A stretch of DNA of 64,000 bases from Streptomyces albogriseolus (GTDB taxonomy: Bacteria; Actinomycetota; Actinomycetes; Streptomycetales; Streptomycetaceae), in assembly GCA_014650475.1 (NCBI GenBank), contig BMVA01000001.1, positions 62,001-126,000 of the forward strand, written 5' to 3'. Within the stretch, counting starts at the first letter, position 1. The number at the start of each line of letters is the position of its first letter. Positions 50,042-58,606 of this stretch are shown piece after piece. The translations under genes were made by a program, and so were the position numbers. The notes beneath the pieces were generated by a model. That model was not told where the DNA came from, searched no databases, and worked only from the letters and a program-made list of their open reading frames with translations.

Positions 50042-50867
50042 CGAGATCGTCGGCCCCGCCGCCCGCGCCGGCGTCGGTGCCGGGGCGTTCAACGTGGTGC
50101 AGCTCGAGCACGCCGAGGCGATCGTCGCCGGCGCGGAGGCCGCGGGCCGTCCGGTGATCCTGCAGATCAGCGAGAACACCGCCCGCTACCACGGCGGCCT
50201 CGAGCCGATCGGGCTGGCGACGCTCGCCGTCGCGCGTGCCGCGCTCGTCCCCGTCGCCGTGCACCTCGACCACGCGGAGTCCGTGAACCTCGTGCACGAG
50301 GCCGTACGGCTCGGCTTCTCGTCCGTGATGTTCGACGCCTCCACGCTGCCCTACAAGGAGAATCTCCGGGCGACCCGCGAGGTCGCCGAGTACTGCCACG
50401 CCCGGGACGTGTGGGTGGAGGCGGAGCTGGGTGAGGTCGGCGGGAAGGACGGGGCGCACGCGCCCGGGGTGCGGACCGATCCGCCTCAGGCGCGGGACTT
50501 CGTCGCCGCCACCGGGGTCGACGCGCTGGCCGTGGCGGTGGGCAGCTCGCACGCCATGACCACGCGGGACGCCGTGCTGGACTTCCCGCTCATCGCGGCG
50601 CTCCGCGACGCGGTGGGCGTGCCTCTGGTGCTGCACGGCTCGTCGGGGGTGGCGGACGCGGAGCTGGCCCGGGCGGTGGCGACCGGGATGACGAAGGTCA
50701 ACGTGTCGACCCACCTGAACAAGCAGTTCACCGCGGCTGCGCGGACGTACTTGGAGTCCCATCCGTCGGCCGTGGATCCGCGCAAGTACCTCGGCCCGGC
50801 CCGCGATGCCGTCGCGGAGGCGGTGACGCGTCTGCTGGGGGTGCTGCACGGCGTCCACGCGCTGTAG
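50022..50867 (+). CDS. Class II fructose/tagatose-bisphosphate aldolase
   Basis: The 281-residue protein has the zinc-dependent aldolase pattern: GAFNVVQLEHAEAIVAGAEA, the zinc ligand in VAVHLDHAESV, VEAELGEVGG, a further His in VGSSHAM and HGSSGVADAELARAV, and the phosphate-binding KVNVSTHLNKQF. It cleaves a ketose-1,6-bisphosphate to two triose phosphates; here tagatose-1,6-bisphosphate (KbaY/GatY type) fits the locus. GAGGAGG lies before the ATG, inside the kinase remnant. It ends the rightward operon. Confidence 0.92.
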   Translation: MPLSPTDEIVGPAARAGVGAGAFNVVQLEHAEAIVAGAEAAGRPVILQISENTARYHGGLEPIGLATLAVARAALVPVAVHLDHAESVNLVHEAVRLGFSSVMFDASTLPYKENLRATREVAEYCHARDVWVEAELGEVGGKDGAHAPGVRTDPPQARDFVAATGVDALAVAVGSSHAMTTRDAVLDFPLIAALRDAVGVPLVLHGSSGVADAELARAVATGMTKVNVSTHLNKQFTAAARTYLESHPSAVDPRKYLGPARDAVAEAVTRLLGVLHGVHAL

Positions 50868-51091
50868 AGGTGGGACAGGCGCGGGGGGCCGGGATTGCGG
50901 CCGCCCGGTTTCACCACCCGTAGGCGGATCTGGCAGGCTGGTGCACGCGGCAACCACGCCCGGACGACGAGGACCGGCGCCGGACCGCCCATACCGACGA
51001 CGCACCGTTGCCACCGGACGAGAACCGGTGACCGCGGTGCCCAGCGGTGTGCGCCCTCACCCGGCTCCCACTCGGAAGGTTTCCCTCTGCC

Positions 51092-52333
51092 ATGCCCTTG
51101 GCTTTGTTCGCCCTGGCCGTCGTCGCGTTCGGCATCGGTACGACCGAGTTCGTCTCCATGGGGCTGCTCCCCCAGATCGCCGACGGTCTGGCGGTGTCCG
51201 TGCCGGCCGCGGGCAACGTTGTCTCCGCCTACGCGCTGGGCGTGGTGATCGGTGCGCCGCTGCTGACGGCGATCGGCGCGCGGGTGCCGCACAAGCGGCT
51301 GCTGCTGATGCTCACGGGCCTGTTCGTCGTCGGGAACGTGGCCTCGGCGCTCGCGCCGAACTTCGAGCTGCTGTTCGCGGCGCGCGTTCTGGCGGGGCTG
51401 CCGCATGGGGCGCTGTTCGGGGTCGGCGCGGTGGTCGCCTCCAAGCTGGTCGCGCCGGACCGGGCGGCCCGCGCGGTGTCGATGATGTTCCTCGGTCTCA
51501 CGGTCGCCAACATCGTCGGTGTCCCGGCCGGGACCGCGCTCGGGCAGCAGCTGGGCTGGCGGTTCGCGTACGCGGCGGTGGCCGTCATCGGCGTGCTCGC
51601 TCTCGCGGCGCTGGTGCGGCTCGTCCCGCATCAGCCGCGGGGCGAGCAGGCGGGTGTGCTGCACGAACTGCGTGCGATGAAGAACAAGCAGGTGCTGCTG
51701 GGTCTGGTCACGGCGGTCGTCGGGTTCGGCGGCTTCTTCGCGATGTACAGCTATCTCGTGCCGATGCTGACCCACCTGACGGGGATCTCGGACTCGTCCA
51801 CGACCCTGGTCCTCGCGCTGTTCGGCGTCGGCATGACGCTGGGCACGCTCGTCGCCGGCCCACTGACCGACCGGGCGCTGCGCCCGACCCTGTACGGCGG
51901 TTTCGCGCTGCTCGCCGCGGCGCTGGTGACGTTGCACTTCGTCATCGGTCACCTGGTGCCCGCGCTGATCGTCATCACGATCACGGGCGGTCTGAGCTCG
52001 CTGATCACCACGCCGGTGCAGATGCTGCTGATGGCCAAGGCGCACGAGGCTCCGACCATGGCCGCCGCGTCCAACCACTCCGCCTTCAACCTGGCGAACG
52101 CGGGGGGCGCGTGGCTGGGCGGCCTGGTCATCGCGGCCGGCTGGGGCTGGTCCTCCCCCACGCTGGTCGGCGCCGCCCTGGCGGTCGTCGGCCTCGCCCT
52201 CGCGGCGACGGGCGGCTACCTGGACCGGGACAGGCGGGCGTCGAAGGTGGTGCTGTCGTCGGTGGGCGGCGGCGACCGGTCGGCGGGGCAGGAGACGCCT
52301 GCCGCCGCCTGCGCGAAGGACCAGTCGATGTGA
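51092..52333 (+). CDS. MFS transporter, AraJ/DHA1-like
   Basis: The 413-residue protein has 12 predicted helices and the typical opening LALFALAVVAFGIGTTEFVS, MGLLPQIADGLAVSVPAAG of AraJ/YdhP/CmlA-like exporters. GLPHGALFGVGAVVASKLVA and PAGTALGQQLGWRFAYAAVA cover motifs on helices 4-6. Members export drugs, arabinose or purines. GGAAGG is about 12 nt before the ATG; a GTG at 51047 would add 15 residues. Strong terminators follow. Confidence 0.88.
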   Translation: MPLALFALAVVAFGIGTTEFVSMGLLPQIADGLAVSVPAAGNVVSAYALGVVIGAPLLTAIGARVPHKRLLLMLTGLFVVGNVASALAPNFELLFAARVLAGLPHGALFGVGAVVASKLVAPDRAARAVSMMFLGLTVANIVGVPAGTALGQQLGWRFAYAAVAVIGVLALAALVRLVPHQPRGEQAGVLHELRAMKNKQVLLGLVTAVVGFGGFFAMYSYLVPMLTHLTGISDSSTTLVLALFGVGMTLGTLVAGPLTDRALRPTLYGGFALLAAALVTLHFVIGHLVPALIVITITGGLSSLITTPVQMLLMAKAHEAPTMAAASNHSAFNLANAGGAWLGGLVIAAGWGWSSPTLVGAALAVVGLALAATGGYLDRDRRASKVVLSSVGGGDRSAGQETPAAACAKDQSM

Positions 52334-52356
52334 CGGAGCAGGGCCGGACGCGTCGA

Positions 52357-52387
52357 GCCGTCGACCGCTGAGTCAGCGGTCGACGGC
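52357..52387. terminator. Hairpin terminator (15-1-15)
   Basis: GCCGTCGACCGCTGA, one G, and the exact complement of the first arm form a perfect repeat 23 bp after the MFS stop, between convergent genes. Confidence 0.85.
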
Positions 52388-52456
52388 CCGTGATGCGCCC
52401 AGCGGCCAGTCGCCCGCAGGACGTGCTTCACGCTGGCGAGGCGGGTCGTCGTCCTC

Positions 52457-52482
52457 GGCGGGCAGCCAGGTGGCTGCCCGCC
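52457..52482. terminator. Hairpin terminator (12-2-12)
   Basis: GGCGGGCAGCCA-GG and the exact complement of the first arm lie 15 bp from the stop of the leftward MmpL-type gene, serving that gene. Confidence 0.8.
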
Positions 52483-52497
52483 CGGTTCGGCGTCGCC

Positions 52498-54615
52498 TCA
52501 CGCGCGTTCCGGTGCCGGCGCGTCCTTTCCTTCCCCGGACGTCGGGCGGGACAGCGCTCCCGGCCACCAGGCCTTGGGGCCGATGTCGATCACCAGGGCC
52601 GGGACCAGCAGGGACCGCACGACCAGGGTGTCGAGGAGGACGCCGAAGGCGACGATGAAGGCGATCTGGACCAGGAAGGCCAGGGGAATCACCATCAGCG
52701 CGGCGAAGGTCGCGGCGAGGACCACGCCGGCCGAGGTGATGACGCCGCCGGTGGTGGTGAGGCCGCGCAGGACGCCCTGGCGGGTGCCGTGGGTCAGCGC
52801 CTCCTCGCGGACGCGGGACATCAGGAAGATGTTGTAGTCGACGCCCAGGGCGACCAGGAACACGAAGCCGTACAGCGGGACCGACGCGTCCGTGCCGCTG
52901 AAGCCGAAGAGGTGCTCGAAGACCAGCGCGGACACGCCGAGCGTGGCGAGGAAGTTGAGCGCCACGGTCGCGACCAGCAGCACGGGCACGAGCACGGACC
53001 GCAGCAGCAGGACGAGGATCAGCAGGATGACGACGAGGACGATCGGCACGATCAGCGTGCGGTCGTCGGAGGCGGTCTGCTGGGTGTCGACCTGCTGGGC
53101 GGTGTAGCCGCCGACGAGCGCGTCGGCGCCGGAGACGCCGTGCACGTTGTCGCGGAGCCGCTCGACGGCCTGCTTCGCGGCGTCGCTGTCGGCCGCGGCC
53201 TCCAGCGTGGCGTCGATGCGTACCCGCCCGTCGACGACCAGCGGCTCACCGGCACCGGGCCGCCCGGAGGCGGAGACGGGCGCGGCGGCGGCCACTCCCT
53301 CGGTCCTGTTCGCGGCCGCCGTGACCTCGTCGAGCCGGTCGGCGTTCGCGAGGATGACGGCCGGGTTGCCGGCCCCGCCGGGGAAGTGCTCGCCGAGCGT
53401 CTCCTGCGCGGCGACCGACGGCGCGTCGTTGACGAAGATCTCGTCGAGCGGGGTGCCCTTGGCGGACAGGGACGGGGCGAAGGCCGCGAAGACGGCCAGG
53501 ACCAGCGCGGTCACCGCCCACACGCGGCGCGGCTTGCGGTCGACGGTCGCGGCGACGCGGCGCCACACGCTGTGCCCCTCGACGGTCGCGTCCGACGCCT
53601 TGGGCTTGGCGGGCCAGTACGCGCTGCGGCCCAGCAGGGCGAGGGCGGCCGGCAGGAAGGTGAGCGCGGAGAGCACCGAGCACACGATGCCGATGGCGCC
53701 GACCGGCCCGAGGGCGCGGTTGTTGGTGAGGTCGCTGACGAGCAGGGTCAGCAGGCCGAGGGCGACGGTGGCCGCGCTTGCGGTGATGGCGCCGAAGGAC
53801 CGGCGTACGGCGGCGAGCGCGGCGGCGAACCGGTCGCCGCGCACGGCGAGTTCCTCGCGGAAGCGGGCGGCGAGGAGCAGGGCGTAGTCGGTGGCGGCGC
53901 CGATCACGAGGATGGACAGGATGCCCTGGACCTGGCCGTCGACGCGCACCACGTCGTGGTCGGCGAGGACGTAGACGACCGCGCAGGCCAGACCGAGCGC
54001 GAAGACGGAGCCGAGGATGATGACGAAGGGCAGCAGGACACTGCGGTAGACCAGCAGCAGGATCAGCAGCACGGCGGCGAGGGCCACGCCGAGCAGCAGT
54101 CCGTCGATGCCGGCGAACGCGTCCGACAGATCGACCTGGCTGGCCGCGGGGCCCGCCACCTCGGCGGTGGTGCCCTCGACGCCGCCCGCGGTCTCGCGCA
54201 CCTCGTCGATGACGTCGGCCAGCCCTTCACCGAGGTCGGGCTCCACCTGCACCACCGACTGCAGGGCCTTGCCGTCCTCGGAGGGGAACGCCGGCGAGGG
54301 CTCGCCGACGACGCCGGGTTCGCCGGCGAGCCCGGCGACCGCGCGGGTGGCCGCCGCGGTCTGGGCATCGGTGATCCGCTCGCCGTCCGCGGTCCACACG
54401 ACGATCGCGGGCAGCGTCTCCTGCTGGTCGAACTTCTTCCGCTCGTCGAGCACCTGTGTGGACTCGGCGCTCTGGGGCAGGAAGGAGGCCTGGTCGTTGG
54501 TGGCCACCTCGCCCAGTTTCCCCGCGTACGGGCCGAGCATCCCTCCCACGCCGAGCCAGACGATCAACAGAGCGAGCGGGACGAGCCACCGGGCCCGGCG
54601 TGGTGCGGTTGTCAT
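52498..54615 (-). CDS. MmpL-type RND transporter
   Basis: The 705-residue protein has two repeats, each with one helix, a large extracytoplasmic domain and a five-helix bundle. Conserved parts are VATNDQASFLPQSAESTQVL, GVALAAVLLILLLVYRSVLL, SILVIGAATDYALLLAARFR, EEL and LYGFVFLVALGVDYNIFLMS, RVREEALTHG. The two Asp-Tyr pairs (ATDYALLL and GVDYNIFL) carry the proton-relay residues of actinobacterial MmpL exporters of lipids or drugs. I chose ATG 54615, with TAGGAA upstream. It is divergent to a MarR gene that probably controls it through the 16-bp direct repeats between. Confidence 0.93.
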   Translation of the reverse strand: MTTAPRRARWLVPLALLIVWLGVGGMLGPYAGKLGEVATNDQASFLPQSAESTQVLDERKKFDQQETLPAIVVWTADGERITDAQTAAATRAVAGLAGEPGVVGEPSPAFPSEDGKALQSVVQVEPDLGEGLADVIDEVRETAGGVEGTTAEVAGPAASQVDLSDAFAGIDGLLLGVALAAVLLILLLVYRSVLLPFVIILGSVFALGLACAVVYVLADHDVVRVDGQVQGILSILVIGAATDYALLLAARFREELAVRGDRFAAALAAVRRSFGAITASAATVALGLLTLLVSDLTNNRALGPVGAIGIVCSVLSALTFLPAALALLGRSAYWPAKPKASDATVEGHSVWRRVAATVDRKPRRVWAVTALVLAVFAAFAPSLSAKGTPLDEIFVNDAPSVAAQETLGEHFPGGAGNPAVILANADRLDEVTAAANRTEGVAAAAPVSASGRPGAGEPLVVDGRVRIDATLEAAADSDAAKQAVERLRDNVHGVSGADALVGGYTAQQVDTQQTASDDRTLIVPIVLVVILLILVLLLRSVLVPVLLVATVALNFLATLGVSALVFEHLFGFSGTDASVPLYGFVFLVALGVDYNIFLMSRVREEALTHGTRQGVLRGLTTTGGVITSAGVVLAATFAALMVIPLAFLVQIAFIVAFGVLLDTLVVRSLLVPALVIDIGPKAWWPGALSRPTSGEGKDAPAPERA

Positions 54616-54640
54616 GTGGGTTCCTAGGGCGCGAAGCGAG

Positions 54641-54690
54641 TATGTCAACGATCGATTATGTCAATCATCGAGTGATCTTATACTGGCCGC
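54641..54690. promoter_or_regulatory. MarR operator (tandem 16-bp direct repeat) and leaderless promoter
   Basis: TATGTCAACGATCGAT (54641-54656) is followed directly by TATGTCAATCATCGAG (54657-54672), 13 of 16 bases identical. A -10 TATACT at 54679-54684 ends six bases before the MarR ATG at 54691, so that mRNA is probably leaderless and transcription is blocked when the repeats are occupied. Confidence 0.65.
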
Positions 54691-55188
54691 ATGAGCGGCT
54701 CACAAACCCCCGCACCTCCTCCGCCGGAGGAGTGCCCGACAGGGCTGCAGTCATTTGCGGTGCAACTCCGCCGGATGACCGGCGAGTTCAACCGCATCGT
54801 CCAGGAGTTCGCTCAGGCGCACGGTCTGCACCACACCGACATGCTCGCCCTGATCGCGATCCTCGACGGCGGCGGACCTGACACACCCATGACACCCGGC
54901 CGTCTGCGCAAGCAGCTCAACCTCACCTCCGGCGCGATGACAGCATGCCTGGACAGGCTGGAGCGGGCGGGTCACATCCGGCGTGTCCGGGCGGCCGACG
55001 ACCGCCGTGTGGTGCATCTGGAGTACGAGGACCGGGCCAAGGGCCTGGCGCGCGAGTACTTCCAGCCGCTCGCCCGCAGCACCGACGCGGCCCGCGAGCA
55101 CTTCACGGTCGAGGAGCTGCGCGTGGTCATCCGCTTCCTCACCGAGCTGAACCACGAGCTCGCGCTGCTGCGCGGGCGCACCGACTGA
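54691..55188 (+). CDS. MarR-family transcriptional regulator
   Basis: The 165-residue protein has the MarR winged helix: LHHTDMLALIAILDGGGP, TPGRLRKQLNLTSGAMTACL, DRLERAGHIRRVRAADDRRV, VHLEYEDRAKGLAREYF. The DRR wing is typical. It is divergent to the MmpL exporter gene and very probably its drug-responsive repressor. A TATACT box six bases before the ATG suggests a leaderless transcript. Confidence 0.92.
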   Translation: MSGSQTPAPPPPEECPTGLQSFAVQLRRMTGEFNRIVQEFAQAHGLHHTDMLALIAILDGGGPDTPMTPGRLRKQLNLTSGAMTACLDRLERAGHIRRVRAADDRRVVHLEYEDRAKGLAREYFQPLARSTDAAREHFTVEELRVVIRFLTELNHELALLRGRTD

Positions 55189-55283
55189 TCCCCCCGGCGA
55201 CGCACGGCCGGGTCAGGGCCCCCACCTGACCCGGCCGTCTCTCTTTTCCCGGTCTCGACGGCGACCGGTTCGACGGCTGACAT

Positions 55284-55304
55284 TGAAAATGATTACCGTT
55301 ATCG
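55284..55304 (+). promoter_or_regulatory. Fur-family (Fur/Zur) metal box
   Basis: GAAAATGATTACCGTTATC at 55285-55303 matches the classical 19-bp Fur consensus GATAATGATAATCATTATC at 15 of 19 positions, and resembles actinobacterial Zur sites with a TGAAAATGATT core. It is the most AT-rich stretch for kilobases and lies 120 bp before the first gene of the ATP-grasp operon, inside the expected promoter. Metal-dependent repression of the operon is therefore likely; which metal is not clear. Confidence 0.75.
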
Positions 55305-55315
55305 TGTCTTCGGCG

Positions 55316-55413
55316 CAGCCCGGCCCCTCGCCCTGAGGGGTCCTCCCGGGCTGCCCCGCCATCGCAACCGCGCCCCGGGGCAGGGCACGAAAGCCTCAGG
55401 GCAGGGCACGAAA
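55316..55413 (+). promoter_or_regulatory. Leader with nested hairpin and 15-bp direct repeat
   Basis: CAGCCCGG (55316-55323) pairs with CCGGGCTG (55346-55353), enclosing a second stem CCCCTC/GAGGGG. Further on, GGGCAGGGCACGAAA occurs twice (55378-55392 and 55399-55413), 21 bp apart, the second copy running into the ribosome site. The hairpin could be an attenuator in the operon leader. Confidence 0.45.
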
Positions 55414-55422
55414 AGGGGAGTT

Positions 55423-56679
55423 GTGGCTCATCTGCTGGTGGTCGAGAGCTGGGTCGGATCGATGAGCAGGCTGCTGCCGCGGGCGATACAGGAGGGCGGC
55501 CACACATTCACCTTTCTCACCCGCGACCTGCACCACTACTTGCGCACGGCGCCCGAGGGCGCGGCGCACCCGCTGCTCGGGGCGCGCAACGTGGTCACGG
55601 CGGACACCAACGACCCGGCGTCCCTGCTGCCGTACGTGGAACGGCTGCACGAGGTCCTCGGATTCGACGGCGTCCTGACCTCCTGCGACTACTACCTGCC
55701 GACGGCCGCGCTGGCCGCCGAGCGCCTGGGTCTGCCCGCGCCGGACGCCGAGGCCGTACGGAACGCCTGCCGCAAGGACGCCACCCGCCGCGTGCTGGAC
55801 GAGGCGGGCGTGCCGGGCCCTCGGTTCGCCGTCCACGAGGAGTGGGCCGAACTGGCGGCGGCCGCGCGGGACATCGGCTACCCGCTGGTCGTCAAGCCCG
55901 TCGACCTGTGCGCGGGCATGTTGGTGCGGCGGGTCGACGACGAAGCTCAACTCGCCGCCGCCGTAAGGGCGATGGCCGACTTCCCGGTCAACGCACGGGG
56001 GCAGCGGCGCGCACCGGCGGTGCTGCTGGAGGAGCTCCTGGACGGGCCGGAGGTGAGTGTCGAGACCGTGTCCCACGCGGGCGCGGTACTGGTGGTCGGG
56101 GTGACCGACAAGAGCATCGGCGGCGCACCCGCGTTCATCGAGACCGGTCATATGTTCCCCGCCGCGCTGCCGGCCGCCGAGGCGGAGGACGTCGTACGGA
56201 CCGCGCTGGACGCGCTCAAGGCGCTGGGGCTCACCGAGGGGGTCGTGGCGCACACGGAGATCAAGCTGACGTCGGCCGGTCCGCGCGTGGTCGAGGTCAA
56301 TCCGCGGCCGGCCGGCAACCGCATCACCGAACTCGTCCGCCATGTCACCGGTACCGACCTGGTCGCGGCGTTCGTCGACGTGTCGCTGGGCCGGGCGCCC
56401 GACCTGCGGCGCGCGGACACCGGACTGCGGTCCGCCGCGATCGGTTTCCTCGTCCCGGAGACCACGGGCACGCTCGAGCGCCTGGACGACACCGGGCTGT
56501 GGAACGAGCCGGACGTGCTGGAGGCGGAGCTCGCCGAGCCAGGCAGGCAGGTGCGGGCGGCGGGCAGCAACAACGAGTACCTCGGGCACGTCATGGCGGG
56601 CGACACCGAGGGGGCGGGGGCCCGTGACCGGGTCGAGGGTCTGCTCGCGGCGCTGCGGTCGGGGCTGGTGATCCGATGA
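55423..56679 (+). CDS. ATP-grasp ligase
   Basis: The 418-residue protein has an N-terminal Rossmann-like domain (LLVVESWVGSMSRLLPRAIQ). The ATP-grasp core includes NACRKDATRRVLDEAGVPGP, the Lys in YPLVVKPVDLCAGMLVRRVD, VLLEELLDGPEVSVETVSHA and metal ligands in HTEIKLTSAGPRVVEVNPRP, AGNRI. ATP-grasp enzymes join a carboxylate to an amine through an acyl phosphate. As first gene behind a Fur-type box, it probably makes the amide bond of the operon's product. The GTG follows AAAGGGGAG closely. It overlaps the next gene by ATGA. Confidence 0.93.
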   Translation: MAHLLVVESWVGSMSRLLPRAIQEGGHTFTFLTRDLHHYLRTAPEGAAHPLLGARNVVTADTNDPASLLPYVERLHEVLGFDGVLTSCDYYLPTAALAAERLGLPAPDAEAVRNACRKDATRRVLDEAGVPGPRFAVHEEWAELAAAARDIGYPLVVKPVDLCAGMLVRRVDDEAQLAAAVRAMADFPVNARGQRRAPAVLLEELLDGPEVSVETVSHAGAVLVVGVTDKSIGGAPAFIETGHMFPAALPAAEAEDVVRTALDALKALGLTEGVVAHTEIKLTSAGPRVVEVNPRPAGNRITELVRHVTGTDLVAAFVDVSLGRAPDLRRADTGLRSAAIGFLVPETTGTLERLDDTGLWNEPDVLEAELAEPGRQVRAAGSNNEYLGHVMAGDTEGAGARDRVEGLLAALRSGLVIR

Positions 56680-57512
56680 CCGCCGTCCGCTCGACGTCCG
56701 TGGGCACGATGACGTACGAGACTCTGTCGGCGCGCGCCCGGGACGGGGAGTCCGGCCCGGATCCGGCGGGGCTGCGGGTGGCCGTGGCCTTCACGACCCG
56801 GCAGGCCGTACGGCACGACGGGCGGGGCACCGGTTACCGGAACGAGGTGCTGGGGCTGCGCGTCGGTGCGGCCGTCGGCAGCTGCGCGGTGGAGCCCGGT
56901 GCGCTGGACGACGACGTGGTCGAGGAGTGCGCCGGGGCGAGCGTGGACCGGCTTCTGCGCCATCCGCTGACGCCGGTGCGGGTGGCCGCGCCGGACGCCT
57001 ACCTGATGCACGTCGCTCCGCACACCCCGGCACACGGCGCCCGGCCCGTGACCGTGCCCGCCGGGACCTCGCTGGAGAAGTCCCGCGCGCGGGCGCGGGC
57101 GGTCGTCGGGCTGCTGGACCTGCCGGCAGGGGCCACCGTCCTGGTGGTCGGGGTGGTCAACTCACTGCTGGAGGCCCTGCGCGCCCGCTCACTGGCCTAC
57201 GTCCCGTGCGACTTCAAGGGCGGAGTCACCGAGTGGGGCGAGACCGTCGTCACCGACGCGCTCGCCGAGGCGCACCGGTGCGACGCTCTGCTGGTGTCCG
57301 GGATGACGCTGGGCAACGGCACGTTCGAGCCGTTGCGGCGGCACGCGCTGGAGCACGGCAAGCAGCTGGTGATGTTCGCGCAGACGGGCAGCGCCGTGCT
57401 GCCCCGCTTCCTGGGGCACGGAGTGAGCGCGGTGTGCGCGGAGCCGTATCCCTTCTTCTGGCTGGACGGCGGTCCGAGCACGCTGCACCTGTACCGAGGG
57501 GGTGTGCGGTGA
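56676..57512 (+). CDS. DUF364 (putative heavy-metal chelation) domain protein
   Basis: The 278-residue protein contains AVAFTTRQAVRHDGRGTGYR, then TVLVVGVVNSLLEALRARSL, AYVPCDFKGGVTEWGETVVT and DALLVSGMTLGNGTFEPLRR, HALEHGKQLVMFAQTGSAVL, matching the DUF364 Rossmann-like domain with an enolase-N-like start. Structural studies of the family suggested metal binding, but no enzyme activity is established. Its start overlaps the ATP-grasp stop and its stop overlaps the PLP enzyme start, so it is an integral part of the pathway, perhaps handling the metal or the metal-free chelator. Confidence 0.88.
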   Translation: MTAVRSTSVGTMTYETLSARARDGESGPDPAGLRVAVAFTTRQAVRHDGRGTGYRNEVLGLRVGAAVGSCAVEPGALDDDVVEECAGASVDRLLRHPLTPVRVAAPDAYLMHVAPHTPAHGARPVTVPAGTSLEKSRARARAVVGLLDLPAGATVLVVGVVNSLLEALRARSLAYVPCDFKGGVTEWGETVVTDALAEAHRCDALLVSGMTLGNGTFEPLRRHALEHGKQLVMFAQTGSAVLPRFLGHGVSAVCAEPYPFFWLDGGPSTLHLYRGGVR

Positions 57513-58606
57513 CCGCCGCCGTCGCTCCCCCCGCCCGGCCCGTCGCGCGGCCGGAACTGCTGTCCCTGCTGGGACGCACTCCCGTCGTGCGGGTCACGGC
57601 GGGCCTGCCGGATCCGCACCCCGGGTTCTGGGCCAAGCTCGAAGGGCTCGCGGCCGGCGGGATGAAGGCGCGGCCCGCCGTGTCGATGCTGCTGGACGCC
57701 CGTGAGCGGGGCGTGCTGCGGCCGGGCGCCCCGGTGGTGGAGTCCACGTCCGGCACGCTCGGCCTCGGACTCGCCTTCGCCGGGCAGGCCCTCGGCCATC
57801 CCGTCGTCCTGGTCGGCGACGGCGAACTCGAGCCGTCCATGCGGCGGTTGCTGCGGGCGCACGGGGTGCGGCTGGAGATCGTGGACCGTCCCGCGGTCCG
57901 GGGCGGCTGGCAGGCCGCGCGGCTGGCCCGGCTGAGGGAGCTGCTGGCCGAGCTGCCTGGCGCCTACTGGCCCGACCAGTACAACAACCCGGGCAACAGC
58001 GCCGGTTACGCCTCCCTCGCCGCCGAACTCGCCGTGCAGCTCGACCATCTGGACGTCCTGGTGTGCAGCGTCGGCACCGGCGGACACAGCGCGGGCATCA
58101 TCGGTCCGCTGCGCCGGCACTGGCCCCGGCTGCGGCTGATCGGCGTGGACGCCACCGGCTCCACGATCTTCGGACAGCCCGCCCGGCCCCGGCTGATGCG
58201 TGGGCTGGGCAGCAGCATCCACCCGCGCAACGTCCACTACGACGCGTTCGACGAGGTGCACTGGGTCGGCCCGGCGGAGGCGGTGGACAGCTGCCGGCGG
58301 CTCGCCTCGGAGAGTTTCGTGAGCGGCGGCTGGAGCACCGGCGCCGCGGCCCGTGTCGCCGCCTGGGCGGCCCGCGTCCATCCGGGCGCGGTCGTCGCGA
58401 CGGTCTTCCCCGACGGTCCGCACCGCTACCTCGGCACGGTCTACGACGACGACTTCACCGCCGCGCACGGCCTCGACCTCGCCGCCGCTGCCACCCGGCC
58501 CATGGAGATCCCGCACCCGCGTGCGACCGAGGCCACCGGCTGGGCGCGCTGCACCCGCGTCACCGATCCGCTGAAGACCGCACCGCCCGCAGGGAGGACC
58601 CCGTGA
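57509..58606 (+). CDS. Cysteine synthase-like PLP enzyme
   Basis: The 365-residue fold-type II PLP enzyme has the Schiff-base lysine in GGMKARPA (K53), the phosphate-loop variant ESTSGTLG (residues 78-85) where cysteine synthases have TSGNTG, VCSVGTGGHSAGII and a late STGAAARVAAWAARV. The altered loop groups it with enzymes such as SbnA, which use O-phosphoserine or similar and a non-sulfide nucleophile to make diaminopropionate-type products. It may build the metal-binding diamino acid core. GTGA overlaps join it to both neighbours. The true nucleophile is unknown. Confidence 0.9.
   Translation: MTAAVAPPARPVARPELLSLLGRTPVVRVTAGLPDPHPGFWAKLEGLAAGGMKARPAVSMLLDARERGVLRPGAPVVESTSGTLGLGLAFAGQALGHPVVLVGDGELEPSMRRLLRAHGVRLEIVDRPAVRGGWQAARLARLRELLAELPGAYWPDQYNNPGNSAGYASLAAELAVQLDHLDVLVCSVGTGGHSAGIIGPLRRHWPRLRLIGVDATGSTIFGQPARPRLMRGLGSSIHPRNVHYDAFDEVHWVGPAEAVDSCRRLASESFVSGGWSTGAAARVAAWAARVHPGAVVATVFPDGPHRYLGTVYDDDFTAAHGLDLAAAATRPMEIPHPRATEATGWARCTRVTDPLKTAPPAGRTP

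Noticed and set aside
52390-54627. A long plus-strand open frame opposite the MmpL gene
   Set aside because: The translation is repetitive Asp/Glu/Arg/Gly without protein character, whereas the minus strand gives a complete RND transporter.
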